From positions 1-6,216 of the forward strand of contig CAKTTT010000144.1 of assembly GCA_934615635.1 (NCBI GenBank): 6,216 nt of DNA, read 5' to 3'. Positions 5,718 through 6,216 of this stretch are shown piece after piece (the first letter of the stretch is position 1; the number at the start of each line of letters is the position of its first letter). The notes under the pieces were generated by a model that searched no databases, was not told where the DNA came from, and worked only from the letters and a program-made list of their open reading frames with translations. The translations under genes were made by a program, and so were the position numbers. The DNA comes from an uncultured Eubacteriales bacterium (GTDB lineage: Bacteria > Bacillota > Clostridia > Oscillospirales > Acutalibacteraceae).

Positions 5718-6216
5718 TCATCGCCTTTCTGCCGGCAGGGATTCCGCCAGCGGCGGATTCATTTCCTTGCCGAACAGGCCCGCCACCCCGCGCAGGCGGT
5801 CGGCCAGCGCGTCGAACTGATCGGGGGTGATGGATTGGGCGCCGTCCGAAAGGGCGTGGGGCGGGTCGTTGTGCACCTCGATAATCAAGCCGTCCGCCCC
5901 CGCCGCCAGGGAAGCCAGCGCCAGCGGCTCCACCATCCAGGCGATGCCGGCGGCGTGGCTGGGATCCACCACCACCGGCAGATGGGAATGCTTTTTCAGC
6001 AGCGGCACGGCGGAAATGTCCAGGGTGTTGCGGGTCATGGTTTCAAAGGTCCGTATGCCCCGCTCGCAGAGGATCACCCGCTCGTTGCCCGAGGCCATGA
6101 TGTATTCCGCGCTCATCAGCAGCTCCTCGATGGTGTTGGCCAGCCCCCGCTTGAGCAGGATGGGCTTGTCGCATTTCCCCAGCTCCTTGAGCAGCTCGAA
6201 GTTCTGCATGTTCCGC
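5718..6216 (-). CDS. aroF: 3-deoxy-7-phosphoheptulonate (DAHP) synthase, type I-beta, 5' part cut by window edge
   Basis: Condenses PEP with erythrose 4-phosphate to DAHP, the first step of the shikimate pathway. The last 165 codons are visible; family members are about 340 aa, so roughly half is missing. The fragment enters at RNMQNF, the inner part of the conserved GARNMQNF block, so the ATG at 6209 is internal, not a start. The I-beta (AroA/KDO8P-synthase-like) signatures are KPILLKRGL, VILCERGIRTFE, VVDPSHAAG, GADGLIIEVHNDP and ALSDGAQS, in that order. They include the metal ligands His (PSH), Glu (IIEVH) and Asp (SDG); the Cys ligand would lie upstream of the window. Feedback-regulated relatives carry an N-terminal ACT-like or ferredoxin-like domain or a fused chorismate mutase; whether one exists here cannot be seen. 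tyrA follows after 4 nt. The symbol follows common clostridial use; aroG or aroA(DAHPS) are equivalent. Confidence 0.94.
   Translation of the reverse strand, partial: RNMQNFELLKELGKCDKPILLKRGLANTIEELLMSAEYIMASGNERVILCERGIRTFETMTRNTLDISAVPLLKKHSHLPVVVDPSHAAGIAWMVEPLALASLAAGADGLIIEVHNDPPHALSDGAQSITPDQFDALADRLRGVAGLFGKEMNPPLAESLPAERR

Overview
The window holds most of an aromatic amino acid (shikimate/chorismate) biosynthesis operon, and every gene lies on the minus strand. The GC-rich sequence (low-to-mid 60s percent by eye), strong AGGAGG-type ribosome binding sites, the ESGST-type EPSP synthase, the type I-beta DAHP synthase and the gene order all point to a GC-rich member of Clostridia (Bacillota), such as the gut Oscillospiraceae. 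The genus is inference.

In transcription order (right to left) the layout is: aroF (DAHP synthase, 5' part outside the window), tyrA (prephenate dehydrogenase, no ACT domain), a decayed small cupin gene not expected from the operon's function, aroB (3-dehydroquinate synthase), a gap of about 660 bp, aroA (EPSP synthase), aroC (chorismate synthase), and pheA (chorismate mutase fused to prephenate dehydratase, 3' part outside the window). aroF/tyrA (4 nt apart), aroA/aroC (20 nt overlap) and aroC/pheA (16 nt apart) are tightly packed and probably translationally coupled. Together the genes supply the first step of the pathway (aroF), the second (aroB) and the last two steps to chorismate (aroA, aroC). 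They also supply the branch enzymes to phenylpyruvate (pheA) and 4-hydroxyphenylpyruvate (tyrA). Dehydroquinase, shikimate dehydrogenase and shikimate kinase are not in the window.

The two intergenic regions are the least ordinary parts. Between tyrA and aroB lies a recognisable cupin pseudogene with at least three frame changes and no metal-binding HxH motif. Between aroB and aroA there are two different things. Next to aroB is a region of about 200 nt that folds into a coherent multi-helix, pseudoknotted RNA on the minus strand and ends at a run of six T; this is a candidate structured non-coding RNA, possibly of the raiA-motif class. Next to aroA is about 430 bp of GC-rich, palindrome-rich sequence with a perfect 12-bp tandem duplication and no convincing gene.
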